Assembly (NCBI GenBank): GCA_018267285.1
Contig: JAFDYU010000010.1
Span: 1 to 64,000 of the forward strand
Length of the DNA: 64,000 nt
Reading direction: 5' to 3'
Source: Bacteroidota bacterium
GTDB taxonomy: Bacteria > Bacteroidota > Bacteroidia > Cytophagales > Cyclobacteriaceae
The notes below the pieces were generated by a model that was not told the DNA's origin, searched no databases, and worked only from the letters and a program-made list of their open reading frames with translations. This document shows, one piece after another, positions 52,462-61,150 of this stretch; position 1 is the first letter of the stretch; the number at the start of each line of letters is the position of its first letter. The position numbers and the translations under genes are program-made.

Positions 52462-54471
52462 CTACCAAACCGTTATCCTTTCGTTTTCTGGCTTGTACAT
52501 TTTATCACCAGCCTGTACATCGAAAGCGTTGTAAAATGGTGTGAAGTTCATCAACGGTCCATTCACACGCCATCGGGCCGGAGAGTGAGGGTTGGTGTTT
52601 ACATACATGCGCAAAAATGCATCGCGGGTTTTTACGCGCCATATCCTTGCTATTGAAATAAAGAAGCGTTGATCGGGTGTAAAGCCATCCAGTTTGGTGG
52701 TGTCCTTTCCTTGCTCGGTCAGCTTGAAGGCATCGTAGGCAATTGCCACACCGGCAATGTCGGCCGTATTTTCGCCAACGGTTAGCGCACCTTTCACGTG
52801 CACCGAATCGAGAACGGTAAATTTATTGTATTGATCGATTACCTGCTGTGTTTTTGCTTTGAATTTTTCGTAATCGTGTTTTGTCCACCAGTTGGTTACA
52901 TTGCCTGCTTTATCGTACTGCGCACCTTGGTCGTCAAACGAATGGGTGATCTCATGGCCGATTACCATGCCGATGCCTCCGTAGTTCAGGGCATCGTCTG
53001 CATCTAATTCAAAATAAGGAGCTTGTAAAATCCCAGCGGGAAAAACAATTTCGTTGAGCGGAGGGTTGTTGTAGGCAGTTACGGTGGGAGGTGTTGTCAG
53101 CCATTCGGTGCGGTCTACAGGTTGCCCCGCTTTACTGATGTTGTAGAGATAATCGTTTTTGTTTGTTGCAAGTCTGTTTTCAAAATACGAACCGCGCTTG
53201 ATCTCAACTTTAGAATAATCCCTCCACTTATCGGGGTAGCCGATTTTCTCCGAAAAAGCATGCAATTTTTCTTTGGCTTTAGCTTTGGTAGAATCACTCA
53301 TCCAATCCAGCTTGGTAATCCGCACTTCAAATGCCTTTTTTAAGTTGTCGACCAATACGGCCATCCGTTTCTTGGCCGATTCCGGAAAATATTTCTTTAC
53401 ATACAACTGTGCCAACGCTTGTCCCAGCGAACGATCAACAGCCTGAGTCATTTCTTCGGCACGAGGTTTTTTAACAGCCTGACCGGTTAAAGCTTTGGTG
53501 TACTCAAACGTTGCATCGGCAAACGGTTTGCTCAACCAATTTGCAAACGTGGTGAGCGAATTAGCTTTTAAATATATTTTCCACTCGTTGATCGAAATGG
53601 ATTTTAGTAGGGTGTTGAGTTTGTCGTAATACGCGGGCTGGCCCACATTAACAGAATCGACTTTTACACCTAAGTCATTTAATAAAGTTGACCAGCTGAG
53701 GTTGGTGTGTTTTTTTGAAAGGAACGCAACGCCCAATTTATTATAGTTAGCCTTCACATCGCGGAGTTCAATATTTGTTCTATGCGAGGCGGCCAGTTGC
53801 TTTTCAATAGCGTAAGTTATGGAAGCATTTTTTTCGGCAGTGGCGGGATCAGCCCCCGTCAGCGCAAACAAGTTGGTAAGGTATTTTTTGTAGGCGTTTT
53901 GAATTTTAAGCGTTGACGAATCGGTATTGAAATAGTAGGCCTTTTCGGGTAAGCCAATGCCCGTCTGAAAGAATTGAGCAATATTTACGGAGCTCCTTTT
54001 GTCATCAGGCCCCACATAAAAACCAATGATAGATGAGTTTCCAATTTTTTGCGTCTCGGCTACAAACTTCAAGAGAGAAGGAACATCGGTGATGGCATCG
54101 ATGCTGGTAAGAATAGGTTTGATGGGTTCGTAACCCAGGTTGTTAATAGCAACGGTGTCCATACCCGAAGCATAAAAATCGCCCACTTTCTGCTCGATGC
54201 TTCCGGGTTGATTAGTACTTTTCGAAACGCTGTCCAAAATTCCCTGCATACGTATGCGCTGCGGGAAATTTAAGAAGGAGTAGGACCCCACCCCGGTTTG
54301 GCTTGCCGGTATCTGTGCGGTGTCGTACCAAATACCGTTTACGTATTCAAAGAAATCAGCTCCTGGTTTTTTAGAAGTATCTACTTTGATGACCACATAA
54401 CGGTTATCCGAGGTGCGTTTGCAGGCGTTAGTCAATAACAGTGCAAGTGCAAAAAAGGCTATTTTTTTCAT
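52462..54471 (-). CDS. M13 (neprilysin/PepO-like) metallopeptidase, lipoprotein
   Basis: 669 aa from the ATG at 54471 (MKKIAFFALALLLTNAC), a lipoprotein signal; a longer in-frame ATG at 54558 adds a non-signal leader. Zinc site VIGHEITHSFDDQG (HExxH) and third ligand Glu in ENTADIAGVAIAYDAF, with NAYYxP-like AYNNPPLNEIVFPAGILQAPYF and the C-terminal FDVQAGDKMYKPENERITVW. Cleaves small peptides outside the cytoplasmic membrane. Complete, normal length. Converges on paaB. Confidence 0.93.
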   Translation of the reverse strand: MKKIAFFALALLLTNACKRTSDNRYVVIKVDTSKKPGADFFEYVNGIWYDTAQIPASQTGVGSYSFLNFPQRIRMQGILDSVSKSTNQPGSIEQKVGDFYASGMDTVAINNLGYEPIKPILTSIDAITDVPSLLKFVAETQKIGNSSIIGFYVGPDDKRSSVNIAQFFQTGIGLPEKAYYFNTDSSTLKIQNAYKKYLTNLFALTGADPATAEKNASITYAIEKQLAASHRTNIELRDVKANYNKLGVAFLSKKHTNLSWSTLLNDLGVKVDSVNVGQPAYYDKLNTLLKSISINEWKIYLKANSLTTFANWLSKPFADATFEYTKALTGQAVKKPRAEEMTQAVDRSLGQALAQLYVKKYFPESAKKRMAVLVDNLKKAFEVRITKLDWMSDSTKAKAKEKLHAFSEKIGYPDKWRDYSKVEIKRGSYFENRLATNKNDYLYNISKAGQPVDRTEWLTTPPTVTAYNNPPLNEIVFPAGILQAPYFELDADDALNYGGIGMVIGHEITHSFDDQGAQYDKAGNVTNWWTKHDYEKFKAKTQQVIDQYNKFTVLDSVHVKGALTVGENTADIAGVAIAYDAFKLTEQGKDTTKLDGFTPDQRFFISIARIWRVKTRDAFLRMYVNTNPHSPARWRVNGPLMNFTPFYNAFDVQAGDKMYKPENERITVW

Positions 54472-54655
54472 GGGATGAATGTAAGATAATTTTGTGGGTA
54501 TAGTCAAACCGCTCACAAAATAAGGAGCAAAATATAGGGATGACAAAAAAAAGGACACAGATAGAAACCATGAAGTGTCCAGTTTTGTAGCCTAACTGAA
54601 AAAATATCGAACCAATTATTGGGAGATGTAAGGCTTTTACAAATGCTAAAAGCTC

Positions 54656-54958
54656 TTATACTGTTTGTAAAGGTTTGATTTGATCATATTCAGACTTATG
54701 TGCTCGCCTTTCCTCCAAATCAAAGCGATTTTGGATGTTGAGCCAAAACTCGGCTGAAACATTGAAAAACTTTCCGAGCCTTAGCGCTGTATCGGCAGAC
54801 ATATTCCGTGTGCCACGGAGCAATTGGCTTATTCTTGTTTGATCAACGTTAATGGCTTTTGCTAATGCATAAGCAGTGATATTCATTGGATCCATAAAAT
54901 CCAATTTTAGGACTTCTCCTGGATGTACGTTTTTTAATTTTTTCATAATACGAGTCAT
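54656..54958 (-). CDS. higA: HigA-like antitoxin
   Basis: 100 aa with a helix-turn-helix (AYALAKAINVDQTRISQLLRGTRNMSADTALRLGKFFNVSAEFWLNIQNRFDL), family signature HPGEVLKLDFMDPM. Its ATG directly follows the toxin stop codon (TAA then ATG), giving the higB-higA order; a second in-frame ATG lies four codons later. Binds the toxin and represses the operon in known HigBA pairs. Confidence 0.93.
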   Translation of the reverse strand: MTRIMKKLKNVHPGEVLKLDFMDPMNITAYALAKAINVDQTRISQLLRGTRNMSADTALRLGKFFNVSAEFWLNIQNRFDLEERRAHKSEYDQIKPLQTV

Positions 54959-55240
54959 TTAATGATAGTCAATAATTTCAACTTCGTTTGCGTTTCCATT
55001 TGACCACTTAAAAATTATTCGCCACTGTTCATTTATCCTTATGCTGTAAAAACCGTTCAGCGTGCCAGAAAGTTTTTCAAGCCTGTTGCCGGGTGGTACG
55101 CGGAGATCGTTTATCGAAACCGAGGAATGGATATGTACTAATTTTCTTCTTGCAGTTTGTTGAATAGAAGGTGGAAATTTTCTGGAAACATATCCGTCCC
55201 AAATCCGCTCTGTTTCTTTGTCCCCAAAAGAATCGATCAT
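54959..55240 (-). CDS. higB: HigB/RelE-type toxin
   Basis: 93 aa RelE/ParE-fold mRNA endoribonuclease-like toxin: FGDKETERIWDGYVSRKFPPSIQQTARRKLVHIHSSVSINDLRVPPGNRLEKLSGTLNGFYSIRINEQWRIIFKW. The terminal IRINEQWRIIFKW and basic residues of the active face are present. Intact. Transcribed upstream of and coupled to the antitoxin. Confidence 0.93.
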   Translation of the reverse strand: MIDSFGDKETERIWDGYVSRKFPPSIQQTARRKLVHIHSSVSINDLRVPPGNRLEKLSGTLNGFYSIRINEQWRIIFKWSNGNANEVEIIDYH

Positions 55241-55385
55241 TCAAGAATAGGTATGCTATTGCAAGGTAATAGTATTGCGATTCACTTACAATACGGCAAA
55301 CTAATTTAGTATAATGGCTCGGTTCGTCCAGTCAGGTTCAAAAAAAATCCCTCAATTCAGCACAGAAATGAGAGATTTGTGTAAG

Positions 55386-55457
55386 TAGCCCCGACAGGAA
55401 TCGAACCTGTATCAAAAGTTTAGGAAACTTCTATTCTATCCATTGAACTACGGGGCC
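55386..55457 (-). tRNA. tRNA-Arg (anticodon CCT)
   Basis: 72 nt cloverleaf on the minus strand. The acceptor stem GGCCCCG pairs with CGGGGCT (one G-U), D-arm GTTC...GAAT, anticodon stem GAAGT/ACTTT with loop TTCCTAA giving CCT, T-arm ACAGG-TTCGATT-CCTGT, discriminator A. CCA is not encoded. tRNA-Arg genes are frequent integration sites, and accessory genes lie on both sides. Confidence 0.93.
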
Positions 55458-55468
55458 AAAAAAATGAA

Positions 55469-55587
55469 GAGGCTGTATCAAAAGTAAATAGTTGTCAGGT
55501 TGAGTGAGTCGAAACTTTGCTTTTGGACTCAAAATAGTCTTAGACTAAGCTCAGACTGACATTTGGATATACTTTCGATACGGCCTC
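55469..55587. repeat. Dispersed intergenic repeat, copy C
   Basis: Terminal arms at 55469-55489 (starts GAGGCTGTATC) and 55567-55587 are complementary at 18 of 21 positions. The core TTGTCAGGTTGAGTGAGTCG (from 55492) and the near-complement ending CAGACTGACA (55552-55561) match the core of copy B, but the outer ends differ. The remaining 55588-55824 shows no gene. Confidence 0.7.
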
Positions 55588-55824
55588 ACTTTTGTCGGGG
55601 TGAGATGATGATAACCCTTCTCACAACCCTCTATTTATCAATACTTTGTAAGAACATTTTTTAGCAGTTCACCGAATAGTTCACCAGATTTTAAATACGC
55701 CAATGTGAATTATCCGTTATGTGAAAGAAACTCATGTAAAGATAAGATTTGAATTTGATTTGAAGAAAAGAAAATGACCCAAAAGACTTCAAAATCTATT
55801 GAGTCATTTTCAACGTGAAAGGGT

Positions 55825-56292
55825 TTACAGCAACCCTTCGTCAGCGAACGAATAGTAACCCTCGGTGGTAACTATTATATGGTCAAGTAATTGGATTTCT
55901 AAAAACCTTCCGCCTTCTCTTAACTTCCTAGTCAGGTCAATATCTTGCTGACTTGGTTTCATATTTCCAGAAGGATGATTGTGAGCTACTATCACTCCGC
56001 AAGCATTGGCTTTTAGTGCGGAAACAAAGATCATTTTCGGATCAGCTACAGTTCCGGTAGCACTTCCAGTGGAAACTTCAAAAATTCCCAAAACCTTGTT
56101 TGCTCTGTTTAGCAACAACACCTTGAACTGTTCGCACAATTCAATCTTGGCACTGTCCCAATTTTCCAACAGAATTTCATAAGCATCTTTTGATGCATTC
56201 ACTTTTGGTCGTAACGATGGTTTGACGTTCGACTTGTAAGCGAGATAGATTTCAGCAACTTCCAACAGACTTTTTGCATTTGTGTTTTCCAT
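55825..56292 (-). CDS. radC: Short RadC-family JAB-domain protein
   Basis: 155 aa, little more than the JAB/MPN core. Metal-binding motif VAHNHPSGNMKPSQQD, followed by LTRKLREGGRFLEIQLLDHIIV. It lacks the N-terminal helix-hairpin-helix region of full RadC (about 220-230 aa). Short versions of this type are usually carried by mobile or defence islands. DNA-repair function has not held up for RadC in general. A nested inverted-repeat structure lies just upstream of its start. Confidence 0.88.
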   Translation of the reverse strand: MENTNAKSLLEVAEIYLAYKSNVKPSLRPKVNASKDAYEILLENWDSAKIELCEQFKVLLLNRANKVLGIFEVSTGSATGTVADPKMIFVSALKANACGVIVAHNHPSGNMKPSQQDIDLTRKLREGGRFLEIQLLDHIIVTTEGYYSFADEGLL

Positions 56293-56322
56293 AATCGTTT
56301 GAATTAATTATGGTGCACAGGC

Positions 56323-56443
56323 AGGCTTATGACAGAATTTGCGCAAGGAGGAACGGAATAAATGGGGGTTCCTGGAAGCGATAGCTGGAAGGGGGAAACC
56401 GTTTATGCCGTAGTTCCTTGCAAGCATATTCAGGCATAAGCCT
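56323..56443. other. Nested inverted-repeat element, possible structured RNA
   Basis: AGGCTTATG (56323-56331) pairs with CATAAGCCT (56435-56443). Inside it, GCAAGG..GAAC (56343-56354) pairs with GTTCCTTGC (56413-56421), leaving a three-base bulge, and GGTT/AACC can extend inside that. It begins 31 bases upstream of the radC start codon. Could be a radC leader, a small RNA or a transposable fragment. No known RNA family recognised. Confidence 0.45.
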
Positions 56444-56500
56444 AAATTAGTACCAATGATTAATGAGAGATATTAACTGTTAACTTATACACAGCTACTT

Positions 56501-57528
56501 ATGAACAATAAATCATTAATTAACCAATTAGAACTGTCATACAGTCCTTTGTGCAATAGGGACTTTACAATTCTCAGAGATGACGAAATAATACAAAAAG
56601 CAATTGAGTTCAGTAACTTTTTATTATTGCACAACGCCCGGTTATTAGGTTTGATAACTTTTATATAAACAATGACGACCACGCAATACATTTTGAAATA
56701 AGACAAAATGAGAATCCCAGTGTCTTGAAATGCAGAGTACCACTATTTCAGGAATGCATTGCGCCTAACCCAGATATGGGAGTGGATTTGCATGTCGGCT
56801 CGAATAATGATCGAGTACCATTGCCAAAGGAATTTCCCTTGAACAATATTCATGGTGTGAAGTTTCTTGAAGTAGACCCTGATGACGAAAGAAAGAAAAC
56901 ATTTTTGGTCTGGTTCACGCCTGAAAAATTCTTGCAGAATTATTGGCGTGATTTAGTCACAGGAGAAATTCACGGCAATATTCACGATTTCACTAAATAT
57001 AAAGTTCACTATGTGGGCCAATCTACGAAACAAGAAATTTGGGAACGCCTAACTGGTCACGATAAGCTTCAAGACATACTATCTCTTGAATTTCCTTTTT
57101 GCTATGGAGACTTGCCAACACACGAAATCGCAGTTCTTCCATTTAATTTTAGAGAAAATCTAAACATAACTACTTTTGGCGGGGACTCAGCCTTTGACGA
57201 CTTTAACGCTGCTCTCCAAGGTAAGGATTTGCCAGACCAAAGGTCAATTTATCTCGATGCGGAAAAGGCTTTGATTCATGCGATGCTTCCGAAATACAAT
57301 GAAGAACTGTTCAAGAATTATCCAAAGAGCAAAGACGGACTTGAAAAGCACAATTTCAATAGCATTTCATATTCGTTCATGGATCCGATCAGTTTAGTCT
57401 ATGAAAATGGTGAAATTCGTGGAGGTTTGTCACCTTGGGGTGGGGACTCAATTCGGGTATTGAATAGTAAAACGGTAGACCTTATTAAGTACAATGACAA
57501 GGCTCAATCCGATTCTCCCAAAACGTAA
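56501..57528 (+). pseudogene. GIY-YIG-like protein gene with apparent frameshift
   Basis: Two frames make one plausible protein. The first (56501-56668, 55 codons, MNNKSLINQLELSYSPLCNRD..IEFSNFLLLHNARLLG) runs into a stop; the frame continuing to 57528 is open from 56617 (..FDNFYINNDDHAIHFEIRQNENPSVLK) and has no good ATG (its only early start is TTG at 56725). An indel between about 56617 and 56665 would join them into roughly 340 aa. The second part has a GIY-YIG-like segment HYVGQSTKQEIWERLTGH and a matching helix EKALIHAMLPKYNEELFKNYPKSKDGL. AT-rich and next to radC and HigBA, so probably horizontally acquired. Confidence 0.65.
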
Positions 57529-58246
57529 CACACCCAACCATTCTTACCGACAAGCCGCCAATTGCGCTTGTTGCGGAGCGTTTGTCAAGGGTGACGATTC
57601 CGCTGAAAAAAGTAAAAATCAGATCGGCACTTGCCTTGCCCTTGACAAACGTTGCGCAACAGGCCTACCTTTGGCTTGGCGGTGAAATGGTCATCTTTTT
57701 TGTGCGTTTGATTAGTCAATGAATCATGGCAAAGGTTTTGTTGAATGTGTGATTCCATAGTGATTAAGAAATTAAATCGCACTTTCGACAAGGGCTTTGC
57801 CGCTTAACATTTAGAATCTATTGTCGGAATTTTTAGGAACTATGCCAAAGCGGTTGCCCCTTTTGAAAACATTGTGCGGCCAACCGCTTTGGCATTGTTC
57901 AGGTAAATCTTCTAAATAACTAAAGAAATCCATCAGCACTTGTCACCGATACAACTGGGCATCATCTTTTCAAACTCAAAGTTTTCTCACATGTATTTTT
58001 CCAGAGAGGTCTTTAGTTTTGATTTAGTAACTTGATGGAAAGGTTTCGCAACAGGCCTACCTTTGGCTTGGCGATGAGATGGTCTTCCTTAAATGAAATT
58101 TAAGATAATATTTTCCATTTGAAACACTCTTGGTAAGAACCTCGGTGACAATAGTTAATACCTAAATTTGTCTTTTTACGTTCGTGCTTTTTAAAAGCCA
58201 ATCCACATTGTCAATACATTATAGAAAGTATTGTTAGATTAGCTTT
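57529..58246. repeat. Gene-free repeat-rich stretch (718 bp)
   Basis: No gene seen. A 38-bp direct repeat occurs at 57655-57692 and 58047-58084 (two mismatches). Arms at 57570-57590 and 57640-57660 are complementary at 18 of 21 positions. ATGCCAAAGCGGTTG (57842-57856) and CAACCGCTTTGGCAT (57881-57895) are a perfect 15-bp inverted repeat with a 24-base loop. Confidence 0.7.
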
Positions 58247-59284
58247 ATGAAGATAATTTTTATTGCATTCTTTTTTTGGCTATTTCAAGCAGGATTTGGC
58301 CAGCCGTCACAAATCGGCCCTGGAGAGCAACCTCAACTGTCATTAGATGCTAAAGGTATCATAAGGTTAGTTTATGGTGAAGGAGAGAAAATATTCTATT
58401 CTGTTTCTTTTGATCATGGCATTTCATTTTCAAAGCCGACCGTAATCGGTGAAATAAGTGGAATGCATCTGGGAATGACAAGAGGCCCACAACTCGCCAG
58501 TTCGAAAGATTATTCTATCGTCACTGCTATGGATAGGAAAGGTGACATCCATTCCTTCCGATTAGACCACCAAAAGAAAACGTGGAGCATCACTAAGAAT
58601 GTCAATGATGTGGAAGGGTCAGCCCCCGAAGGATTGATGAGCGTGACTGCGGATGAATCAAACAATTTTTATGCCGTTTGGTTGGATGCGAGAGAAGACA
58701 AGAATAACAAAATTACCTTTTCGATGTTAACCAAAAATGGTTCATGGTCTAAAAATAAAATCGTTTATAAATCTCCGGACAAGACCATATGCGAATGCTG
58801 CAAACCATCCATTGCTATTAGAGGCAAGAATGTTTCGTTGATGTTCAGGAATTGGATTAATGGCTCTCGGGACTTGCATTTGATAACATCCTCTGATGGT
58901 GGCGCAAAGTTTGGAAATGTAAGAAAGCTTGGAAATGGAACATGGAAGTTAAAAGGGTGTCCAATGGATGGTGGCGGATTATTGATGGATGACAAAAATG
59001 TCATCCATACAGTATGGCAACGGGAGGGTGTCGTGTATTACGACCAGCCTAATCAAGCTGAGAATAAAATAGCCGATGGCAGAAGCTGTGGTCTTTTTGG
59101 AAGCTCAACTCCTTTTATGACTTGGCAAAAAGATGGCCGAATTTATGGGCATTCACTTAATGATGAAAGTGAAATAAATATTGGCGAGGGCACTGCTGTA
59201 AGCGTTATCCAGTTGAGCAATAAGGTTTTTTTTGCAGCTTGGGAGCATGAAGAAAAAATACTTTTCAGAAAACTTGAACTGTGA
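58247..59284 (+). CDS. Secreted beta-propeller protein with CECC and GCP motifs
   Basis: 345 aa, signal peptide MKIIFIAFFFWLFQAGFGQ. Repeated sheets with sialidase-like features (YSVSFDHGISFSKPTVIGE; ITSSDGGAKFG, an Asp-box-like turn). Four clustered cysteines stand out: ICECCKPSIAI near 180 and LKGCPMDGGGL near 240; further Cys in GRSCGLFG. The same pair of motifs occurs in the protein at 59942-61150 on the other strand. Enzyme activity is doubtful because no catalytic sialidase Arg triad could be identified. Metal binding or thiol chemistry is inferred from cysteine pattern and neighbours (TlpA-type thioredoxin, copper ATPase). Confidence 0.75.
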   Translation: MKIIFIAFFFWLFQAGFGQPSQIGPGEQPQLSLDAKGIIRLVYGEGEKIFYSVSFDHGISFSKPTVIGEISGMHLGMTRGPQLASSKDYSIVTAMDRKGDIHSFRLDHQKKTWSITKNVNDVEGSAPEGLMSVTADESNNFYAVWLDAREDKNNKITFSMLTKNGSWSKNKIVYKSPDKTICECCKPSIAIRGKNVSLMFRNWINGSRDLHLITSSDGGAKFGNVRKLGNGTWKLKGCPMDGGGLLMDDKNVIHTVWQREGVVYYDQPNQAENKIADGRSCGLFGSSTPFMTWQKDGRIYGHSLNDESEINIGEGTAVSVIQLSNKVFFAAWEHEEKILFRKLEL

Positions 59285-59308
59285 TTTGCTGTTGCCCGCC
59301 TATTCTGT

Positions 59309-59923
59309 TTACAACTTGGTTGACACTGGTAACGAAATTTCCAGCATTTCCCAATAAATGACGACCTCCCCTTCGGTGGCATTCTCAGATTCAATCATAT
59401 AGCGAAGTCTCTCCTGGTTATCCCTTTCGATTTCCGGTTTTACCTTTATACGTGCCACATCATCTTTGCGGTCATAGTTATCGGCAAGGTGCTGATCCCA
59501 ATTTTTATTGATGATGATTGTCCACTCTTCTTTTCCGGGAATGGAGAACAGGGCATACTTCCCCGCAGGAATTGTCACTCCTCCAATCTTTACATCACGA
59601 CTGAATTCTATGCTCGTTGCTTTATGCGCACCGGTTACCCAAACATTATCGTATGGCACAAGACCGCCCCAGATCACGCGGCCCCGAACGGCTGGCGAAT
59701 GATAATCGATGGTGATGCTTACGTCACCAATATCCCCAGAGGCCTTTGCTTTCAGGCTTCCTTTCAAAGTATCGGGCTCAATCTGCTTTTCAATCACGCG
59801 AATCTCTTCGTTTTTGGATGCAGTTGCGGGCATGGTTTGATTTGCTTCTTTGCTGCTCTTTGTTTTCGAGCAGCTAACCATAAATAATAGAATGAAGACA
59901 GTGATGCTAGTAAATGTTTTCAT
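59309..59923 (-). CDS. DUF2911 lipoprotein
   Basis: 204 aa; lipoprotein signal MKTFTSITVFILLFMVSC with Cys18. DUF2911 domain from about 60: SITIDYHSPAVRGRVIWGGLVPYDNVWVTGAHKATSIEFSRDVKIGGVTIPAGKYALFSIPGKEEWTIIINKNW. Function unknown; widespread in Bacteroidota. Fourth gene, in transcription order, of the minus-strand run that begins with the copper ATPase; 18 bases after the propeller gene. Confidence 0.88.
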   Translation of the reverse strand: MKTFTSITVFILLFMVSCSKTKSSKEANQTMPATASKNEEIRVIEKQIEPDTLKGSLKAKASGDIGDVSITIDYHSPAVRGRVIWGGLVPYDNVWVTGAHKATSIEFSRDVKIGGVTIPAGKYALFSIPGKEEWTIIINKNWDQHLADNYDRKDDVARIKVKPEIERDNQERLRYMIESENATEGEVVIYWEMLEISLPVSTKL

Positions 59924-59941
59924 AGTCGTAGTTGGAAAGAG

Positions 59942-61150
59942 TTATAAGTTTATACTGGCTACCTTGATGTTCTTTTCTTTATCGTCAGTCCAGGCGAAGA
60001 TAAGTTTGTTTCCTGCTTTTGTCATTTGGGGAAATCCACTGGAGCGCGATTCGGAGGACGATGCGATAGTGATAGGGGGTTGTTTCGTACCGTCTGAACT
60101 TACTTTAACAGCTTTGATAACAGCGTCTTCCATCCAGCTTACCACAGCAGTTTTGGCGTCAAGCAAGACAACATCAACACGGCCAATCGCATTCCGTTCG
60201 TCAACTCTTATGGCCTTTCCGAATGTGGCTCCACCATCCGTTGAGAAAATAATATTCACTTGCGAAGTATCTGAAGCGGCTGAGAACCAGGCAGCCACGA
60301 GATTGTTGCCTTCTGCAACTACGCGTGGACCGTTGACAGGACAACCAGCAATTTTCCAATTGTCGTTATGAATTGTTCGAGGAGTCGTCCATTTGTTGTC
60401 TACCAACCGCACGATGGACATGTCGCGGATTTCGTCATCCGAGCGGTCACGATAAACGACCACCGGGCCATTCCCTGTAATTGCCGCACTGGTCTGGCAA
60501 CAATCGCAAGTTTTGTTATCAAGCTCCCATTCATTGATCTTATTCCCTTTGCTATCGATAATGGCAGCGCGAAGGCTCATGGCACCGTGATGACCTCCAT
60601 GATGATCAATATTTTCCATGCCTTCCATTACAGTATTCCTCCCATCAAGCCAAGTAACAAAAAAATTATCGCCATAAGGAAGAAGCGTAACGAACCCATG
60701 CTCAGCCTGCTTCTTATCATCATGAAGCGTTACGGGATCATTCCATGTAGTTCCATTATTGTCTGATGCTGTCAACTTTACATCGTAAGCGTAGGTACTT
60801 TCTCCGCTTTTATCCAGAAAATGGGCAACAAACTGTTTTCCGTTTGCTGCGATCATTGGGTAATCAGCCCAGTTGACGAACCAAGTATTGCCAGAAGCGA
60901 TGGTAACAGGTTCGGACCATTGTCCATTCGTGAGTTTTGAAAATTTAAAAATGCTTTGGTCTTCGGCCTTCTCGATCCACGATAAATAAGCGTTGCCGTC
61001 TTTATCAGAAAACAAGAATGGCTCTGCACTATTGGTTTCCGCAGGCGAGTTTAACGAATTTACCTGAACCGTTTGCTCCGTTGACCTTTCTTTTACAGAA
61101 CAGGCACCGGCAATCAGGCACAAGGCAAGAAAGTAAGATTTATTTTTCAT
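59942..61150 (-). CDS. Beta-propeller lipoprotein with CDCC and GCP motifs
   Basis: 402 aa; lipoprotein signal MKNKSYFLALCLIAGAC. Sialidase-like propeller sheets (FLFSDKDGNAYLSWIEKAED; SDNNGTTWNDPVTLHDD; IIFSTDGGATFGKAIRVD). Motifs shared with the 58247 protein: KTCDCCQTSAAITG (about 215) and WKIAGCPVNGPRVV (about 268). A His/Met-rich insert HHGGHHGAMSLRAA (about 187-200) precedes the CDCC, a plausible metal ligand set. The gene start overlaps the TlpA gene end by 11 bases, so both are co-expressed. Role unknown; copper handling is inferred. Confidence 0.78.
   Translation of the reverse strand: MKNKSYFLALCLIAGACSVKERSTEQTVQVNSLNSPAETNSAEPFLFSDKDGNAYLSWIEKAEDQSIFKFSKLTNGQWSEPVTIASGNTWFVNWADYPMIAANGKQFVAHFLDKSGESTYAYDVKLTASDNNGTTWNDPVTLHDDKKQAEHGFVTLLPYGDNFFVTWLDGRNTVMEGMENIDHHGGHHGAMSLRAAIIDSKGNKINEWELDNKTCDCCQTSAAITGNGPVVVYRDRSDDEIRDMSIVRLVDNKWTTPRTIHNDNWKIAGCPVNGPRVVAEGNNLVAAWFSAASDTSQVNIIFSTDGGATFGKAIRVDERNAIGRVDVVLLDAKTAVVSWMEDAVIKAVKVSSDGTKQPPITIASSSESRSSGFPQMTKAGNKLIFAWTDDKEKNIKVASINL

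Noticed and set aside
57494-57685. Small plus-strand open frame after the GIY-YIG-like gene
   Set aside because: Falls in inverted-repeat DNA and has no coding character.
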